Below, piece after piece: positions 15,026 to 15,081 of a stretch of DNA of 15,081 nt. The notes beneath the pieces were generated by a model. That model was given only the letters and a program-made list of their open reading frames with translations, was not told the origin of the DNA and did no database searches. A program made the translations under genes and the position numbers. The DNA lies in contig CAYNOZ010000037.1 in assembly GCA_964398955.1 (NCBI GenBank), positions 1-15,081 on the forward strand. Direction: 5' to 3'. Source of the stretch: CAYNOZ01 sp964398955 (lineage in GTDB: Archaea > Methanobacteriota_B > Thermococci > Thermococcales > CAYNOZ01). Every line of letters starts with the position of its first letter. The first letter of the stretch is position 1.

Positions 15026-15081
15026 ATCATAAAAACCAGGATTGTTAGTGATCAGAAGTCAGAAAAAATACGGCTGAAATT
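15026..15081. other. Right-edge non-coding sequence
   Basis: 56 nt of AT-rich sequence after the last stop. It includes TGATCAGAA (15048-15056), similar to the core of the palindrome before cobO, but no gene or terminator is recognisable. Confidence 0.3.

Noticed and set aside
1..15081. CRISPR array, rRNA, tRNA, or phage/defence module
   Set aside because: No regularly spaced direct repeats, no rRNA-like or tRNA-like segments and no defence gene motifs were found by reading both strands; the gaps are AT-rich control regions or transposon relics.

Overview
The window looks like a stretch of an AT-rich euryarchaeal genome (by eye roughly one-third G+C). The archaeal assignment rests on gene content: GatD (archaeal Glu-tRNA(Gln) amidotransferase subunit), an archaeal type IA topoisomerase, a UPF0146 protein (an archaeal family), the archaeal branch of serine hydroxymethyltransferase, GGTG-type ribosome binding sites and TATA/BRE-like promoters. 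HypE (hydrogenase maturation) and a corrinoid adenosyltransferase suggest an anaerobe that uses NiFe hydrogenase and B12-type cofactors, such as a methanogen or relative. A potassium uptake pair (TrkH/TrkA) would suit a salt-adapted organism, but several proteins (RnhB, the UPF0146 protein) are strongly lysine-rich, so a classical acidic salt-in proteome is not evident. I do not name a genus.

Layout. (1) 1-1627: the right end of a TnpB-type transposon fragment at the window edge, then a leftward pair cobO-hypE. (2) 1628-1976: a gene-free divergent control region. (3) 1977-3995: topA. (4) 3996-4494: about 500 bp of decayed TnpB-element right ends, two in tandem, the first starting 2 nt after the topA stop. 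(5) 4495-7206: a UPF0182 family membrane protein, probably a single-gene unit with a leaderless promoter, followed by a T-rich terminator. (6) 7306-12179: a tightly packed rightward cluster gatD-trkH-trkA-TIGR04076 protein-UPF0146 protein-rnhB. (7) 12180-12422: promoter region. (8) 12423-15025: glyA, a membrane family-2 glycosyltransferase and a 92-residue unknown protein, with 4-7 nt between them. The last 56 nt hold nothing I recognise.

How the genes work together. CobO makes adenosylated corrinoids and HypE makes the cyanide ligand of NiFe hydrogenases; their pairing is metabolic company, not a shared pathway. TrkH and TrkA form one K+ uptake system, co-transcribed with tRNA amidation (gatD), two poorly characterised archaeal proteins and RNase HII. 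glyA supplies one-carbon units; its operon partners are unrelated by known function.

Most notable signals: three related TnpB-element 3' ends in the same orientation, two of them sharing 12 identical bases and a near-identical coding tail; and a consistent drift of third codon positions from T (and in topA G) at the promoter-proximal end to A/C at the distal end of every multi-gene unit and of topA. I found no CRISPR array, no tRNA or rRNA, and no clear new defence or biosynthetic system.
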